The notes beneath the pieces are model-generated. The model saw only the letters and a list, made by a program, of their open reading frames with translations, searched no databases and was not told where the DNA came from. A stretch of 64,000 nt of DNA, taken from contig CAWAPS010000032.1 in the NCBI GenBank assembly GCA_963783945.1, positions 372,001 to 436,000 of the forward strand, in the 5' to 3' direction. Shown here in pieces: positions 34,325 through 43,778 of the stretch. Position numbers and translations under genes: made by a program. The DNA is from CAWAPS01 sp963783945 (GTDB taxonomy: Bacteria; Actinomycetota; Acidimicrobiia; Acidimicrobiales; Palsa-688). Every line of letters starts with the position of its first letter. Positions within the stretch are counted from its first letter, which is position 1.

Positions 34325-35305
34325 TCAGCGGCCAGATTGGCCAGGTCGGCCCCGCTCCTTCTCGAACTTCCAGGCGTCGGAAACCATGCGAGCGAGAGTG
34401 GTCCGGGTGGGCTTCCAACCGAGATCGGCCGCGATCCGGCGATTCGATGCGACCAGTACCGCGGGGTCGCCCGGGCGGCGCGGACCGGGACGCACGGGGA
34501 GCTCGCAACCCGTCGCCTCCACCACGGCGTCCACGACCTGGCGCACCGAAAACCCGCTCCCGCTACCCAGGTTGTAGATCAGATGGCTGCCGGGGCGGGC
34601 GGCGGAAAGCGCGAGCAGGTGGGCCTCGGCGAGATCCGCCACGTGGATGTAGTCCCTGATACAGGTGCCGTCAGGCGTCGGGTAGTCATCTCCGAAGATC
34701 GTCAGGCACTCCCTCTGGCCCAGGGCGACCTGCAGGGCGATCGGGATGAGATGGGTTTCGGTGGTGTGGCGCTCTCCGAGACCGCCCCAAGCTCCCGCTA
34801 CGTTGAAATACCGCAACGAAACGGCAGCCACGCCGTGAGCGCGGGCCTCGTCGCCCAACATCATGTCGGTGGCCAGCTTGCTGGACCCGTAGGGGCTGGT
34901 TGGACGGGTGGGTGCCGTTTCCTCGATGGGAACCACGTCCGGTTCGCCGTAGGTGGCAGCGGTTGACGAGAACACCAGGCGGATCACGCCGGCCCGGCGC
35001 ATGGCGTCGAGGAGGGAACGAGTGCCACCAACGTTGTTGCGCCAGTACACCTCGGGGGCGACGACCGACTCGGCCACCAACGACCGGGCGGCGAAGTGCA
35101 GGACACCGTCGAAAGCCGAGCCTGGGGTGAGCAGGCGGTCGGCGTCGGCCACGTCGAGCTCGACGAAATCAGCCTGCGCCGGGACCGCATCCGAATGGCC
35201 GGTCGACAGATTGTCCATGATCGTGACCTCATGACCGGCGGCCAGCAGGTGGCCGGCCACGATCGAGCCGATGTACCCCGCCCCGCCCGTCACCAACAGC
35301 CTCAC
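34325..35305 (-). CDS. galE: UDP-glucose 4-epimerase
   Basis: About 326 residues from GTG at 35305 (GGAGGTG upstream); the frame is open to 35329. Interconverts UDP-glucose and UDP-galactose. The NAD-binding Rossmann motif LLVTGGAGYIGS opens the protein; the catalytic pair is in SSTAATYG and YGSSKLATD (Tyr and Lys of YxxxK). RYFNVAGAWGGLGERH and DYPTPDGTCIRDYIHVADLA are GalE-specific. It diverges from galK, so the two Leloir-pathway genes share an 89-base regulatory region. Confidence 0.93.
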   Translation of the reverse strand: MRLLVTGGAGYIGSIVAGHLLAAGHEVTIMDNLSTGHSDAVPAQADFVELDVADADRLLTPGSAFDGVLHFAARSLVAESVVAPEVYWRNNVGGTRSLLDAMRRAGVIRLVFSSTAATYGEPDVVPIEETAPTRPTSPYGSSKLATDMMLGDEARAHGVAAVSLRYFNVAGAWGGLGERHTTETHLIPIALQVALGQRECLTIFGDDYPTPDGTCIRDYIHVADLAEAHLLALSAARPGSHLIYNLGSGSGFSVRQVVDAVVEATGCELPVRPGPRRPGDPAVLVASNRRIAADLGWKPTRTTLARMVSDAWKFEKERGRPGQSGR

Positions 35306-35394
35306 CCGGCCCACCTCCGAGGAAGCCACGCCGTGACCGGCGCCGGCATATTGCCGGGGACGGCCCGATCGCCGCGTTCCGCCACCGGGCCATT

Positions 35395-36468
35395 ATGGCT
35401 TCTATCCCGGTTGCTGCTACTACGGGGTGGATGCAGCGCGTCTTCGCTCCCGGCCGGGTCAACCTCATCGGTGACCACACCGACTACACCGGCGGCTACG
35501 CGCTGCCGATGGCGATCCACCTGGGGACGACGGTGGAGTTCGAACCGGGTGGCCACGAGGTACGGCTGGTCTCGCCGTTGCAGTCGGCGCCGGCGGTGGT
35601 GCCGCTCCATGTCGCAGATCCGGCCCGCCTGGAGCCGGCTTGGGCCCGCTATGTGGGCGGCGTGGTCGCGCAGCTCGGCCCTCGTGAGGGCCTCCGCGGC
35701 CACGTGCACACGACGCTGCCGGTAGGCGCCGGCTTGGCGTCGAGCGCGGCGCTCGAGGTGGCGGTGGCGGGTGCCCTGGGTTTCCGGGGCACCAAACTCG
35801 ACCTGGCGCTGCTATGCCAGCGGGCCGAGCAAACGGCCACCGGCGTCCCTTGCGGAATCATGGATCAGCTGACGTCGGTGACCGGTTCACCCGGGCATGC
35901 GCTCCTGATCGACTGCGGCACGAACGCGGTGCGCCCGGTGGCCCTGCCACCCGGCATCGACGTGGTCGCGGTGCATTCCGGCCAGGCCCGGCAGCTGTCG
36001 CAATCGGCCTACGCCGACAGACGAGCCGCGTGCGAGCGGGCGGCGGAGATCGTGGGTCCCCTCCGCGATGCCGGGCCGAGCGACCTCGCCCGTCTACCGG
36101 ACCAGGAGATCCGACGGCGGGCTCGGCACGTCGTATCCGAGAACGCCCGGGTCCTGGCGATGGCTTCCGCCCTCCAGCGCTCCGACCTGGCGGAGGCCGG
36201 AAAGCTGATGAACGAGAGCCATCGGTCGCTACGAGACGACTTCGACGTGTCAACTTCCGCCCTGGACGAGCTGGCCGAGCGTCTGTGCCGGACGCCGGGT
36301 GTATGGGGGGCCCGGCTGACCGGCGCCGGTTTCGGCGGCTGCGTCGTCGCCCTGACCGAACCGGGAGCGCTCGAGATCGGATGGCACCTCGAGGCGGTGG
36401 GAGGCGCCGAGCTGACCCTCATTGAGCAGGCCGACGAGCCGCCCTCCGACCGCGGGCTGCTCGCGTAG
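35395..36468 (+). CDS. galK: Galactokinase
   Basis: 357 residues from ATG at 35395; Met13 (MQRVFAPGRVNLIGDH) is an alternative start. It phosphorylates galactose at O1. GHMP motifs are in order: GRVNLIGDHTDYTGGYALPM (sugar binding), LPVGAGLASSAALEVA (ATP loop) and TGAGFGGCVVAL near the C-terminus. CGIMDQLTSV carries the catalytic aspartate. Divergent from galE. No galT (uridylyltransferase) is seen nearby. Confidence 0.93.
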   Translation: MASIPVAATTGWMQRVFAPGRVNLIGDHTDYTGGYALPMAIHLGTTVEFEPGGHEVRLVSPLQSAPAVVPLHVADPARLEPAWARYVGGVVAQLGPREGLRGHVHTTLPVGAGLASSAALEVAVAGALGFRGTKLDLALLCQRAEQTATGVPCGIMDQLTSVTGSPGHALLIDCGTNAVRPVALPPGIDVVAVHSGQARQLSQSAYADRRAACERAAEIVGPLRDAGPSDLARLPDQEIRRRARHVVSENARVLAMASALQRSDLAEAGKLMNESHRSLRDDFDVSTSALDELAERLCRTPGVWGARLTGAGFGGCVVALTEPGALEIGWHLEAVGGAELTLIEQADEPPSDRGLLA

Positions 36469-36549
36469 GTTCCGCAGAGCCGGCCGATACCCTTTGAGGG
36501 TGCAGTCGAACGCCCGCACGGCCGGTTCGAGCCGGACGGGGCCGGGCTG

Positions 36550-37812
36550 ATGCGATTCGTGTTCGTGCCCCCGGCCCGCGAGTCGGCCGGGCTGCTCGAC
36601 CTGCCCTGGGCCGTGCCTCTCGACGAGTGGGCCGACGAACGGCTCGTGACCCCGCGCCACATCGGCCTGCACCGCCACCCGGTGCGCTTCGTCGAGCACG
36701 CTTCCATCGTGTGGGTCATCAAGGAGCTGCCGGAGGATCTGGCTCGAAGGGAATACCGACTGCTGCGCCATCTGGCGGCCGTCGGTATCCCCAGCGTCGC
36801 CGTGCAGGGAGCCGTGGTAGATCGCGGGCCCAGCCTCGACGCCGCCCTGGTGACCCGCTACCTCGAGTATTCCTCGACCTATCGGGCCCTGTTCAGCGAA
36901 CGGGCCCGCCTGCATTCGGACGGGAGCCTGCTGGACGCACTGGTAGAACTGCTGGTCCGCCTCCACCTCGGTGGCTTCTTCTGGGGCGACTGCTCTCTGT
37001 CCAACACACTGTTCCGCCTCGACGCCGGGGCACTGTCCGCGTACCTGGTCGACGCCGAGACCGGCGAGCTTCATCCCGCTCTGTCCGACGGGCAGCGCAA
37101 GACCGACGTGATGTTCGGCTGCGAACGGGTGGCCGGCGAGCTGGCCGATCTTTCCAGCGGGGGGCTGCTCCCGGCCGACATCGACCCCTTCGCGGTGGCC
37201 GACGACCTGGAGAAGCGGTACAAGGAGCTGTGGGAGGAGCTCACAGCCGAATGGCTGGTCCCCAAAGGAGGCGAACGGGAGAAGGTCATCAAGCGGCTGG
37301 ACCGGCTCAATCGCCTCGGTTTCGACGTAGAGGAACTGGAGCTCACCGGCGTCGACCCCGAGCACTCTCTCCTCCGGGTGAAAACCTGCATCAGCGAGCC
37401 CGGCCACCACCGCCAGAAGCTCTACCAGCGCACCGGCCTGGTGGCCCAGGAGAACCAGGCTCGCCGCCTCCTCAACGACATCGCCGGGTACAAGGCATGG
37501 CTGGAGGGCATGAGCGGCAAGACCATCCCCGACAGCGTGGTGGTGGCCCGCTGGCTCAACGAGGTGTGGGACCCCGTGGTGGTGGCCTCGATCCCCCCTG
37601 AGCTGGCCGACCGGCTGGACCCGGTGGAGGTGTTCCACGAGGTGCTCGAACACCGATGGTTCCTCTCCGAAGAGGCCGAGCACGACGTGGGGCACCGGGC
37701 GGCGACGGCGTCGTACCTGAGTGAGGTGCTGCCCGAGGTGCCGCCCGATCTGACCACAGGTACAGCCCAGCGCCGGCCTCCTTCTCCGGAACGCCACGAA
37801 CCGGTCGTCTAA
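36550..37812 (+). CDS. DUF4032 protein with kinase-like (Kdo/LPS-kinase) fold
   Basis: 420 residues. The N-terminal half resembles a small-molecule or lipopolysaccharide kinase: VIKELPEDLARREYRLLRHLAAVGIPS (lysine and alpha-C helix), HLGGFFWGDCSLSNTLFRLD (catalytic loop, with WGD in place of HGD) and YLVDAETGELH (metal-binding loop). The C-terminal half is DUF4032 (WLVPKGGEREKVIKRLDRLNRLGFDVEELEL). The substrate is unknown. It follows galK by 81 bases on the same strand and may share its transcript. Confidence 0.8.
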   Translation: MRFVFVPPARESAGLLDLPWAVPLDEWADERLVTPRHIGLHRHPVRFVEHASIVWVIKELPEDLARREYRLLRHLAAVGIPSVAVQGAVVDRGPSLDAALVTRYLEYSSTYRALFSERARLHSDGSLLDALVELLVRLHLGGFFWGDCSLSNTLFRLDAGALSAYLVDAETGELHPALSDGQRKTDVMFGCERVAGELADLSSGGLLPADIDPFAVADDLEKRYKELWEELTAEWLVPKGGEREKVIKRLDRLNRLGFDVEELELTGVDPEHSLLRVKTCISEPGHHRQKLYQRTGLVAQENQARRLLNDIAGYKAWLEGMSGKTIPDSVVVARWLNEVWDPVVVASIPPELADRLDPVEVFHEVLEHRWFLSEEAEHDVGHRAATASYLSEVLPEVPPDLTTGTAQRRPPSPERHEPVV

Positions 37813-37816
37813 GGCG

Positions 37817-39097
37817 TTACGCCTCCGCTACGGCTTTCACCGCGTCGACGAGGCGGTCAACGTCGCTCTGGTCGATGTAGGGAGCGATGCCGGCGCGGAC
37901 GGCCCCGGCGTCGCCGAGCCCTAGGTGCCGTGACGCTTCGATGGCATAGAAGCTCCCCGCCGGCGCGTTTACCCCCACCGCGGCCAAACGGGCCTGCACC
38001 TCGCTCGACGCGACCCCAGAGACCGAAAACAGGAGGGTCGGGGTTCGCCGGCGGGCCCGTCCGTACAACACCACCCGGTCGATGTTCGACAGTCGGGCCT
38101 CGATACCGGACCGGAGGCCCTCTTCGTAGGCTTCGAGTTGGCCCATCGACACGGCCAGCAGCTGGCGTCGGGAAGGGGCCGGCCCGGTCCCTGTGAGTCC
38201 GGCGGTCCCGGCGGTCACTGTGAGCCCGGAGTTGACGGGGGTCTCAGGCGTTCCCGCCGGGCCAGCCAAGGTCGACAGAAAATCGACGGCCGCAGTGGTG
38301 CCCGCCAGCAGCTCGTACGGGAGGGTGCCGAGCTCGAAGCGCTCGGGGATGTCCTCGGTGGCGGCCAGGAGCTTGTCGGGATGAAGCTGCTCGAGCAGAT
38401 CGGGCCGTCCCGCGACGACCCCGCAGTGCGGCCCGAGGAACTTGTACGGCGAGCAAACGTAGAAGTCGGCGCCGCATGCGGCGAAATCGATGAGCGCGTG
38501 GGCGGTCAGGTGCACCCCGTCCACATAAACCAGCGCGCCGGCGTCGTGGGCCAGCCGGCATATATCGCTCACCCGTGGACGGGTACCTATCAGGTTGGAC
38601 GCGGCGGTGACGGCAACCACTCCGGTCCGCTCGGTCACCGCCCTTTCGAATGCGTCGAGATCGACCTCCCCGGTGGCGGGGTCGAAATCGACCCATCGGA
38701 CCCGGGCCCCCACGGCGGCTGCCGCCTGCACCCAGGGCCTGATGTTGGCGTCGTGGTCGAGGCGGGTCACCACCACCTCGGTGTCAGGTGCCCACGTCTT
38801 CGCCAGGGTGCGGGAGAAGTCGTAGGTGAGCTGTGTCATGCTCCGGCCGAACACGATTCCCTCCGGGTCGGCCCCGAGCAGATCGGCCATGGCCCGGCGG
38901 GCCTCCACCACGATGTCGTCGGCCCGGCGCTCGGCCGGGTTGCTGCGCCCCCGGTTGGCTATAGCCGACGTCAGCGTGGCCGCCACTGTCTCGCCCACTA
39001 CATCCGGCACCAGCGACCCGCCGGGCCCGTCGAAGTGAGCGGCGCCCTCCCGGAGGGCAGGAAAGTGGGCCCGCACCGCCTGCACGTCGTAGCCCAT
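37817..39097 (-). CDS. Cysteine-desulfurase-like PLP protein (SufS/CsdA-like, TIGR01976 type)
   Basis: 426 residues from ATG at 39097, chosen for GGGAG upstream and the conserved opening VRAHFPALREGAAHFDGPGGSLVP. It is a class V aminotransferase-fold PLP enzyme: the PLP lysine is in YVCSPYKFLGPHCGVV, and the cofactor-stacking and phosphate residues in FGRSMTQLTYDFSRTLAK and LVYVDGVHLTAHA. The mobile catalytic cysteine loop typical of IscS is not evident. The subgroup is annotated cysteine-desulfurase-like with unproven activity. It converges on the DUF4032 gene (4 bases between stops). Confidence 0.88.
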   Translation of the reverse strand: MGYDVQAVRAHFPALREGAAHFDGPGGSLVPDVVGETVAATLTSAIANRGRSNPAERRADDIVVEARRAMADLLGADPEGIVFGRSMTQLTYDFSRTLAKTWAPDTEVVVTRLDHDANIRPWVQAAAAVGARVRWVDFDPATGEVDLDAFERAVTERTGVVAVTAASNLIGTRPRVSDICRLAHDAGALVYVDGVHLTAHALIDFAACGADFYVCSPYKFLGPHCGVVAGRPDLLEQLHPDKLLAATEDIPERFELGTLPYELLAGTTAAVDFLSTLAGPAGTPETPVNSGLTVTAGTAGLTGTGPAPSRRQLLAVSMGQLEAYEEGLRSGIEARLSNIDRVVLYGRARRRTPTLLFSVSGVASSEVQARLAAVGVNAPAGSFYAIEASRHLGLGDAGAVRAGIAPYIDQSDVDRLVDAVKAVAEA

Positions 39098-39178
39098 CGG
39101 CTGCTCCCTCTTCGCTCGGCTTTGGCTGACCAGTGTGGCCCGTCCCGGCGGGGCCACGACTACTCCCGGGCCGTGGGG

Positions 39179-42100
39179 CTACCTGGACTCCTCCCAGCCC
39201 TCAGCTTCGAGCAGGGCGCGGCGCAGGGTGTCGAGAGCGCGGTCGCTGGCCTGCCACATTCCCCGTTCGGCCGCCTCCAGCAGGCGCTCGACGATCGAGG
39301 TCAGGGCCCACGGGTTGGACTGCTCGAAGAACTTCCGGACATCGGGGTCGGCCACGTAGGTTGCAGTGACCCGCTCGTACATCCAGTCCGCCACCACGTG
39401 GGCCGTGGCGTCGTAGCCGAACAGATAATCGACGGTAGCCGCCATCTCGAATGCCCCTTTGTAGCCATGGCGCTGCATGGCCTCGATCCAGCGGGGATTC
39501 ACGACGCGGGTACGGACGACCCGCGCTGCCTCTTCTGCCAGTGAACGGACCCGGGGATGGGCGGGATCCGCCGAGTCACCGAACCAGGCCTTGGGGTCGC
39601 GACCGGTCAGGGAGCGGATGGTGGCCACCATCCCGCCGTGCTCCTGGAGGTAGTCGTCGGAGTCGAAAATGTCGTGCTCGCGGTTGTCCTGGTTCTTGAC
39701 GGCCACGTCGATAGCCGCGAAACGGCGACGCATGGCCTCCTCGGCCGCCACGCCGAAACCGCGGCGGCTGTAGGCGAACCCCGACCAGGCCATGTACACC
39801 GCGGCCAGATCGGTGTCGGAACGCCAGTTTCGCTGTTCCAGCAGCTGGAGGATGCCGGCACCGTAGGTGCCGGGCTGGGGACCGAAGACCCGTGGATCGC
39901 CCGCCCCGTGATTTCTCACATAGTTGTGCTCGGAGGACTCGGGAAGCGAGGCGGCCAGCTCGACGGCCTCGTCGAGGAGACGGATCAGGTTGGGAAAGGC
40001 GTCCCGGAAGAACCCCGACACCCGCAAGGTCACGTCGATCCGGGGCCGGCCGAGCTCGGATAAGGGAACCGGCTCCAGGCCGGCCACCCGGCGCGACTCG
40101 GATTCCCAGACCGGCCGGATTCCCAGCAGGGCCAGAGCCTCGGCCACATCATCACCCTGGGTGCGCATGGCCGCCGTGCCCCAAAGGACCAATCCGACCG
40201 TCTGGGGGTATGTGCCCTCTTCCTCCAGATGGCGCTCGATCAACCGGTCGGCCAACGCCCGGCCGACGTCCCAGCTCAGCTCGCTCGGAAGGGCTTTGGG
40301 ATCGAGCGAGTAGAAGTTGCGCCCGGTCGGCAGCACATGGGCCCCGCCCCGGGTCAGGGCCCCGCTCGGCCCGGCCGGCACGAAGCCTCCGTCGAGTCCG
40401 GTGAGGAGGTTGGCGATCTCGTCGGTCGAGCGGGCCAACCGGGGGACCAGCCAGTCGCAGATCCAGGTCAGGGTGGCATGGGCGGGTTCACCCGGATCGC
40501 CGGCTTCCGGCGTCCATGCCCGAGCCGCGGCCCGCTCGACCAGGGCCCGGCACCGCCCCTCGATGTCGTCCAGGGAACGGGGATCGTCGGGATCGAGTCC
40601 GAGCTCGCCCGCCACGGCCCCCCGCAACGAGGGGGTCTGGCCTTGGGCCAGCCTGGTGATGGCGAGGACCAGGTCGACCAGGAGCTCACCTTCCGGTGGG
40701 GCTCCAAGGGTGTGGAGCCCACCGCGAATCTGGGCATCCTTGAGCTCGCAGAGGTAGCCGTCCACGTGCAGCACGAAGTCGTCGAAGCCCCCCTCGCCGG
40801 GGGCTGCCTCGACCCCCAGGTCGGCGTCGAGCTGGGCTTGGCGGATGAGGGCCCAGATCCGGTCCCGGAGCGCCGGCAGCTTGGACGGGTCGAGGGACTG
40901 GAGTTGGGCGTACTCGTCGAACAGCTGCTCCAGCTGAGCCAGCTCATCGTAGGTGTCGGCCCGGGTCATAGGCGGCAGCAGGTGGTCGATCACCACGGCG
41001 TGGGTGCGGCGTTTGGCCTGGGCTCCCTCGCCGGGGTCGTTGACCACGAACGGGTACAGGAGCGGGACGTCGCCGAGTGCAGCGTCCGGCCAGCACCCCG
41101 ACGAGAGAGCCAGGGCCTTTCCCGGCAGCCATTCGAGGGTGCCGTGCTTGCCGAGGTGCACGATGGCGTCGGCCCCCCAGACCTCGTCGAGCCAGCGGTA
41201 GAAGCCCAGATAATGGTGGGTCGGGGCCAGGTTGGGCGAGTGGTACACCGCAACCGGGTCGTCGCCATAGCCGCGTGGCGGCTGGACGGCCACCAGCACG
41301 TGGCCGAGATCGAGACCGCTGAATACCAGGGTGCCCTCGTGCACCCGGTGCAACCCCGGGGCGTCACCCCATGCCCCTTCGACCTCGGCTCTGGCGTCCT
41401 CCGGCAGGGTGGCGAACCAATCGCAGTAACGGTGTCCGTCGAGCCGGCCCACGGCCAGGGCGAGCTGGGCCGGGGTGAGCGAAGCGGCATCGTAGGTGAG
41501 GCCGTCGGCCAGGGCGGCCATTATCTCGTCCCCCCCGCCTGGCACGCCCGACAGGTGGTAGCCGGCGTCGGCCAGAGCCTGGAGCAGACGCACGAGTGAC
41601 GCCGGCGTGTCGAGGCCGACCGCGTTACCCAGGCGGCTGCGCTTGGTGGGAAACGCGCTCAGAACCACCGCGACCCGCCGCTCATGGCGGGGGATGCGTC
41701 GCAGCTCGGCGTGGCGAACCGCCAGACTCGCAACCCGGCCCACTCGATCGGGAACGGTGCGGTAGGCGCGAACGGCCAGGCCCAGCTCGTCCCCGTCATC
41801 GACGACCTCGTTGAAGGCTGACACCGGGGCGATGATCCGGCCGTCGAACTCCGGCACGGCGACCCCGGCGGTGGCATCGTAGGGGCCGAGACCGGCGTCC
41901 GACGCCTCCCAGTCGGAGCGCGACCACCCGGCCGAGGGGCTCTGCAGGATCGGGACACCGAGCGAGGCCAAAGCCGAGGCGTCCCAGGCGTCGCCGTCTA
42001 GGCCGCCCGCCCCTCCTACGATCCCGGCGCCGGCCGCCACCCCGCCGGCCGCCAGGACGGTCGTGACCAGGGCGTCCACCCGGTTGGCGGCAAGCAGCTC

Positions 42101-42799
42101 GATCACCGACTCCGCCGCCCGGTCGCGAAGCGAGTAGCACCAGACGGCCAGGGCGTCCCCGCCGGCCGCTTCCACCGCGTCGCAGAGGTCGTCCACGAAC
42201 CGGGTGTTGCCGGCGACGAGATGAGCCCGATAGAACACCACGCCGATCAGGGGCCGGTCCTGATCCCGGGCCTTGGGCGCCCGCCACATCCCGAAGGAGG
42301 GAATCTGGCGGGGCGGGTCGAATCCGTAGCCCTCCAGGAGGACGGTATCGGCCACGAAGCGGAGCAGATGCTCGAAGTTCCCGGGGCCGCCGTTGACCAG
42401 GTAGGCGAACGCCTCGGTGACGGTGGCGCTGGCGACGGTCGAGAGGCGGGTCATCTCGGCGTCCGGCCCGGCCTCGCCACCGAAAGCCAGCAGGGGTATG
42501 CCGCGACGGACGCAGCCGGCCCTGAGCTCGTCGAACCCCTCGGGCCAGGCACCTCGGCCCCGAAGCAACCGAACGAGTACGCAACGAACGCCGTCGAGCG
42601 ACAGGGGATCGAGGGCGTCGAGGGCCCAGGGCTGCGCCGCCCGGACCGGGTCGAAGCCGGGGGGGAGGGCCTCGATCGCGGCGCGGAGGGCCAGCACCTC
42701 GGTGTCGACGTTGGTGATGAACCAGATCACGGCTGGCGGGGAGGCTAGCAACGGGCCGGGCGCCCCCCGGCCGCCGGCGCTGGCCACCGCCGGTTTCAT
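39179..42799 (-). CDS. cobN: Cobaltochelatase large subunit CobN
   Basis: 1206 residues from ATG at 42799 (AGAGGA upstream); GTG at 42730 is closer to the homologous start WFITNVDTEVLALRAAIEALP. It inserts cobalt into hydrogenobyrinic acid a,c-diamide with ATP hydrolysis by partner subunits. Diagnostic segments are IGVVFYRAHLVAGNTRFVDDL, VLSAFPTKRSRLGNAVGLD, VHLGKHGTLEWLPGKALALS, MRTQGDDVAEALALLGIRPVW and NPRWIEAMQRHGYKGAFEMA. CobS/CobT or ChlI/ChlD-like partners are not in the window. It diverges from cobK with only 24 bases between the ATG codons. Confidence 0.94.
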   Translation of the reverse strand: MKPAVASAGGRGAPGPLLASPPAVIWFITNVDTEVLALRAAIEALPPGFDPVRAAQPWALDALDPLSLDGVRCVLVRLLRGRGAWPEGFDELRAGCVRRGIPLLAFGGEAGPDAEMTRLSTVASATVTEAFAYLVNGGPGNFEHLLRFVADTVLLEGYGFDPPRQIPSFGMWRAPKARDQDRPLIGVVFYRAHLVAGNTRFVDDLCDAVEAAGGDALAVWCYSLRDRAAESVIELLAANRVDALVTTVLAAGGVAAGAGIVGGAGGLDGDAWDASALASLGVPILQSPSAGWSRSDWEASDAGLGPYDATAGVAVPEFDGRIIAPVSAFNEVVDDGDELGLAVRAYRTVPDRVGRVASLAVRHAELRRIPRHERRVAVVLSAFPTKRSRLGNAVGLDTPASLVRLLQALADAGYHLSGVPGGGDEIMAALADGLTYDAASLTPAQLALAVGRLDGHRYCDWFATLPEDARAEVEGAWGDAPGLHRVHEGTLVFSGLDLGHVLVAVQPPRGYGDDPVAVYHSPNLAPTHHYLGFYRWLDEVWGADAIVHLGKHGTLEWLPGKALALSSGCWPDAALGDVPLLYPFVVNDPGEGAQAKRRTHAVVIDHLLPPMTRADTYDELAQLEQLFDEYAQLQSLDPSKLPALRDRIWALIRQAQLDADLGVEAAPGEGGFDDFVLHVDGYLCELKDAQIRGGLHTLGAPPEGELLVDLVLAITRLAQGQTPSLRGAVAGELGLDPDDPRSLDDIEGRCRALVERAAARAWTPEAGDPGEPAHATLTWICDWLVPRLARSTDEIANLLTGLDGGFVPAGPSGALTRGGAHVLPTGRNFYSLDPKALPSELSWDVGRALADRLIERHLEEEGTYPQTVGLVLWGTAAMRTQGDDVAEALALLGIRPVWESESRRVAGLEPVPLSELGRPRIDVTLRVSGFFRDAFPNLIRLLDEAVELAASLPESSEHNYVRNHGAGDPRVFGPQPGTYGAGILQLLEQRNWRSDTDLAAVYMAWSGFAYSRRGFGVAAEEAMRRRFAAIDVAVKNQDNREHDIFDSDDYLQEHGGMVATIRSLTGRDPKAWFGDSADPAHPRVRSLAEEAARVVRTRVVNPRWIEAMQRHGYKGAFEMAATVDYLFGYDATAHVVADWMYERVTATYVADPDVRKFFEQSNPWALTSIVERLLEAAERGMWQASDRALDTLRRALLEAEGWEESR

Positions 42800-42823
42800 G
42801 CGTCCTCTACGCTTCGCCCTCCG

Positions 42824-43615
42824 ATGATTCCGCCCGCCCGACCGTCCGGCGAGTCCACCCGCGTCCTGGTGCTCGGAGGCTCGAGCGAGGCGTCGGCCCT
42901 GGCCACCCGGCTGTGTGCCGACGGTGGGGTGACCGTGACCACGTCGCTCGCCGGCCGGACGGCCGCCCCGAGCGCCCTGCCGGGGCAGGTCCGGATCGGC
43001 GGGTTCGGCGGTCCCGCCGGCCTGGCACGCTGGCTCGAGGAGGAGCGGGTCGACGCGGTCGTCGACGCCACCCACCCCTTCACCGCCCAGATGCCCTGGA
43101 ACGCGGCCGAGGCGTGCACCGCCCAGGGCGTCCCCCGGCTCCGCCTGCGTCGCCCCGGGTGGGCCCCCGAAGCCGGCGACCGCTGGAGCGTGGTGGCCGA
43201 CATGAAGACAGCGGCTGCGGTGATCGCGACCATGCCCGCCCGCCGGGTCTTCCTCACCATCGGGCGCCAGCAACTGGCGGAGTTCGCCGGGCTGGAGCAG
43301 GTGTGGTTTCTCGTTCGTTCCATCGAGCGGCCCGATCCCCTACCCCTCCACCGGGCCGAGGTCCTCCTGTCGCGGGGCCCGTTCGCCCTGGCCGGGGAAG
43401 AAGAGCTGATGACGTCGCGACACATCGACGCGGTGGTGACCAAGAACAGTGGCGGATCGGCCGCCGCGGCCAAGCTGACGGCGGCCCGGCGGCTCGGGAT
43501 CCCGCTGGTGATGGTGGCCCGGCCGCCGGCGCCGCCGGGTCCGTGCGTGACCACGGTTGACGACGCCCTGTGGTGGCTGGCTTCCACGCTCGGCCAGATC
43601 GGGACAGGGACTTAA
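42824..43615 (+). CDS. cobK: Precorrin-6A reductase
   Basis: 263 residues. NADPH-dependent reduction of precorrin-6A to precorrin-6B. Family markers are RVLVLGGSSEASALATRLC (nucleotide loop), VDAVVDATHPFTAQMPWNAAEAC, VFLTIGRQQLAEF and VTKNSGGSAAAAKLTAARRLGIPLVMVARP. It is divergent from cobN and is followed immediately by a 20-base perfect palindrome after its TAA. Confidence 0.94.
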   Translation: MIPPARPSGESTRVLVLGGSSEASALATRLCADGGVTVTTSLAGRTAAPSALPGQVRIGGFGGPAGLARWLEEERVDAVVDATHPFTAQMPWNAAEACTAQGVPRLRLRRPGWAPEAGDRWSVVADMKTAAAVIATMPARRVFLTIGRQQLAEFAGLEQVWFLVRSIERPDPLPLHRAEVLLSRGPFALAGEEELMTSRHIDAVVTKNSGGSAAAAKLTAARRLGIPLVMVARPPAPPGPCVTTVDDALWWLASTLGQIGTGT

Positions 43616-43635
43616 CCGGCGGCGGCCGCCGCCGG
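43616..43635 (+). terminator. GC-rich palindrome abutting the cobK stop codon
   Basis: A perfect 20-base palindrome (CCGGCGGCGG and its complement) begins at the base after TAA. It could form a strong hairpin and serve as a terminator, although no U tract follows. Confidence 0.4.
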
Positions 43636-43689
43636 CCCTCCCTCGTCGCCCGGCGCCCGTCGCTCCTCGCCTGACCTTGTTTGTGAAGC

Positions 43690-43778
43690 ATTTCTCGTAG
43701 TACTTTTGTATTCTCGTAGCACTTTCGGACGATTTCCGTGCGAATTGACGCCGAGAATCCGGAATGCCTACGAGATTT
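43690..43778. repeat. Palindromic repeat element, copy A
   Basis: AT-rich compared with its surroundings. Four TCTCG/CGAGA blocks are placed at 43693, 43712 (direct) and 43752, 43771 (inverted), with 19-base steps and 35 bases between the arms, giving an imperfect palindrome of about 85-90 bases. The same blocks with identical spacing recur at 59309-59391. It lies in a 390-base gene-free gap between the convergent ends of cobK and cobJ. The rest of that gap (43779-44005) is GC-rich with a short direct repeat of GCGGGCTCCCCGGCC near 43987 and 44010; I see no gene there. Confidence 0.7.

Noticed and set aside
36250..37797. Long minus-strand open frame opposite galK and the DUF4032 gene
   Set aside because: It mirrors two well-supported plus-strand genes, a common artefact in high-GC DNA.
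43690..43778. Integron attC site
   Set aside because: The two-block palindrome architecture is similar, but the conserved RYYYAAC/GTTRRRY cores are missing and no integrase or gene cassette is nearby.
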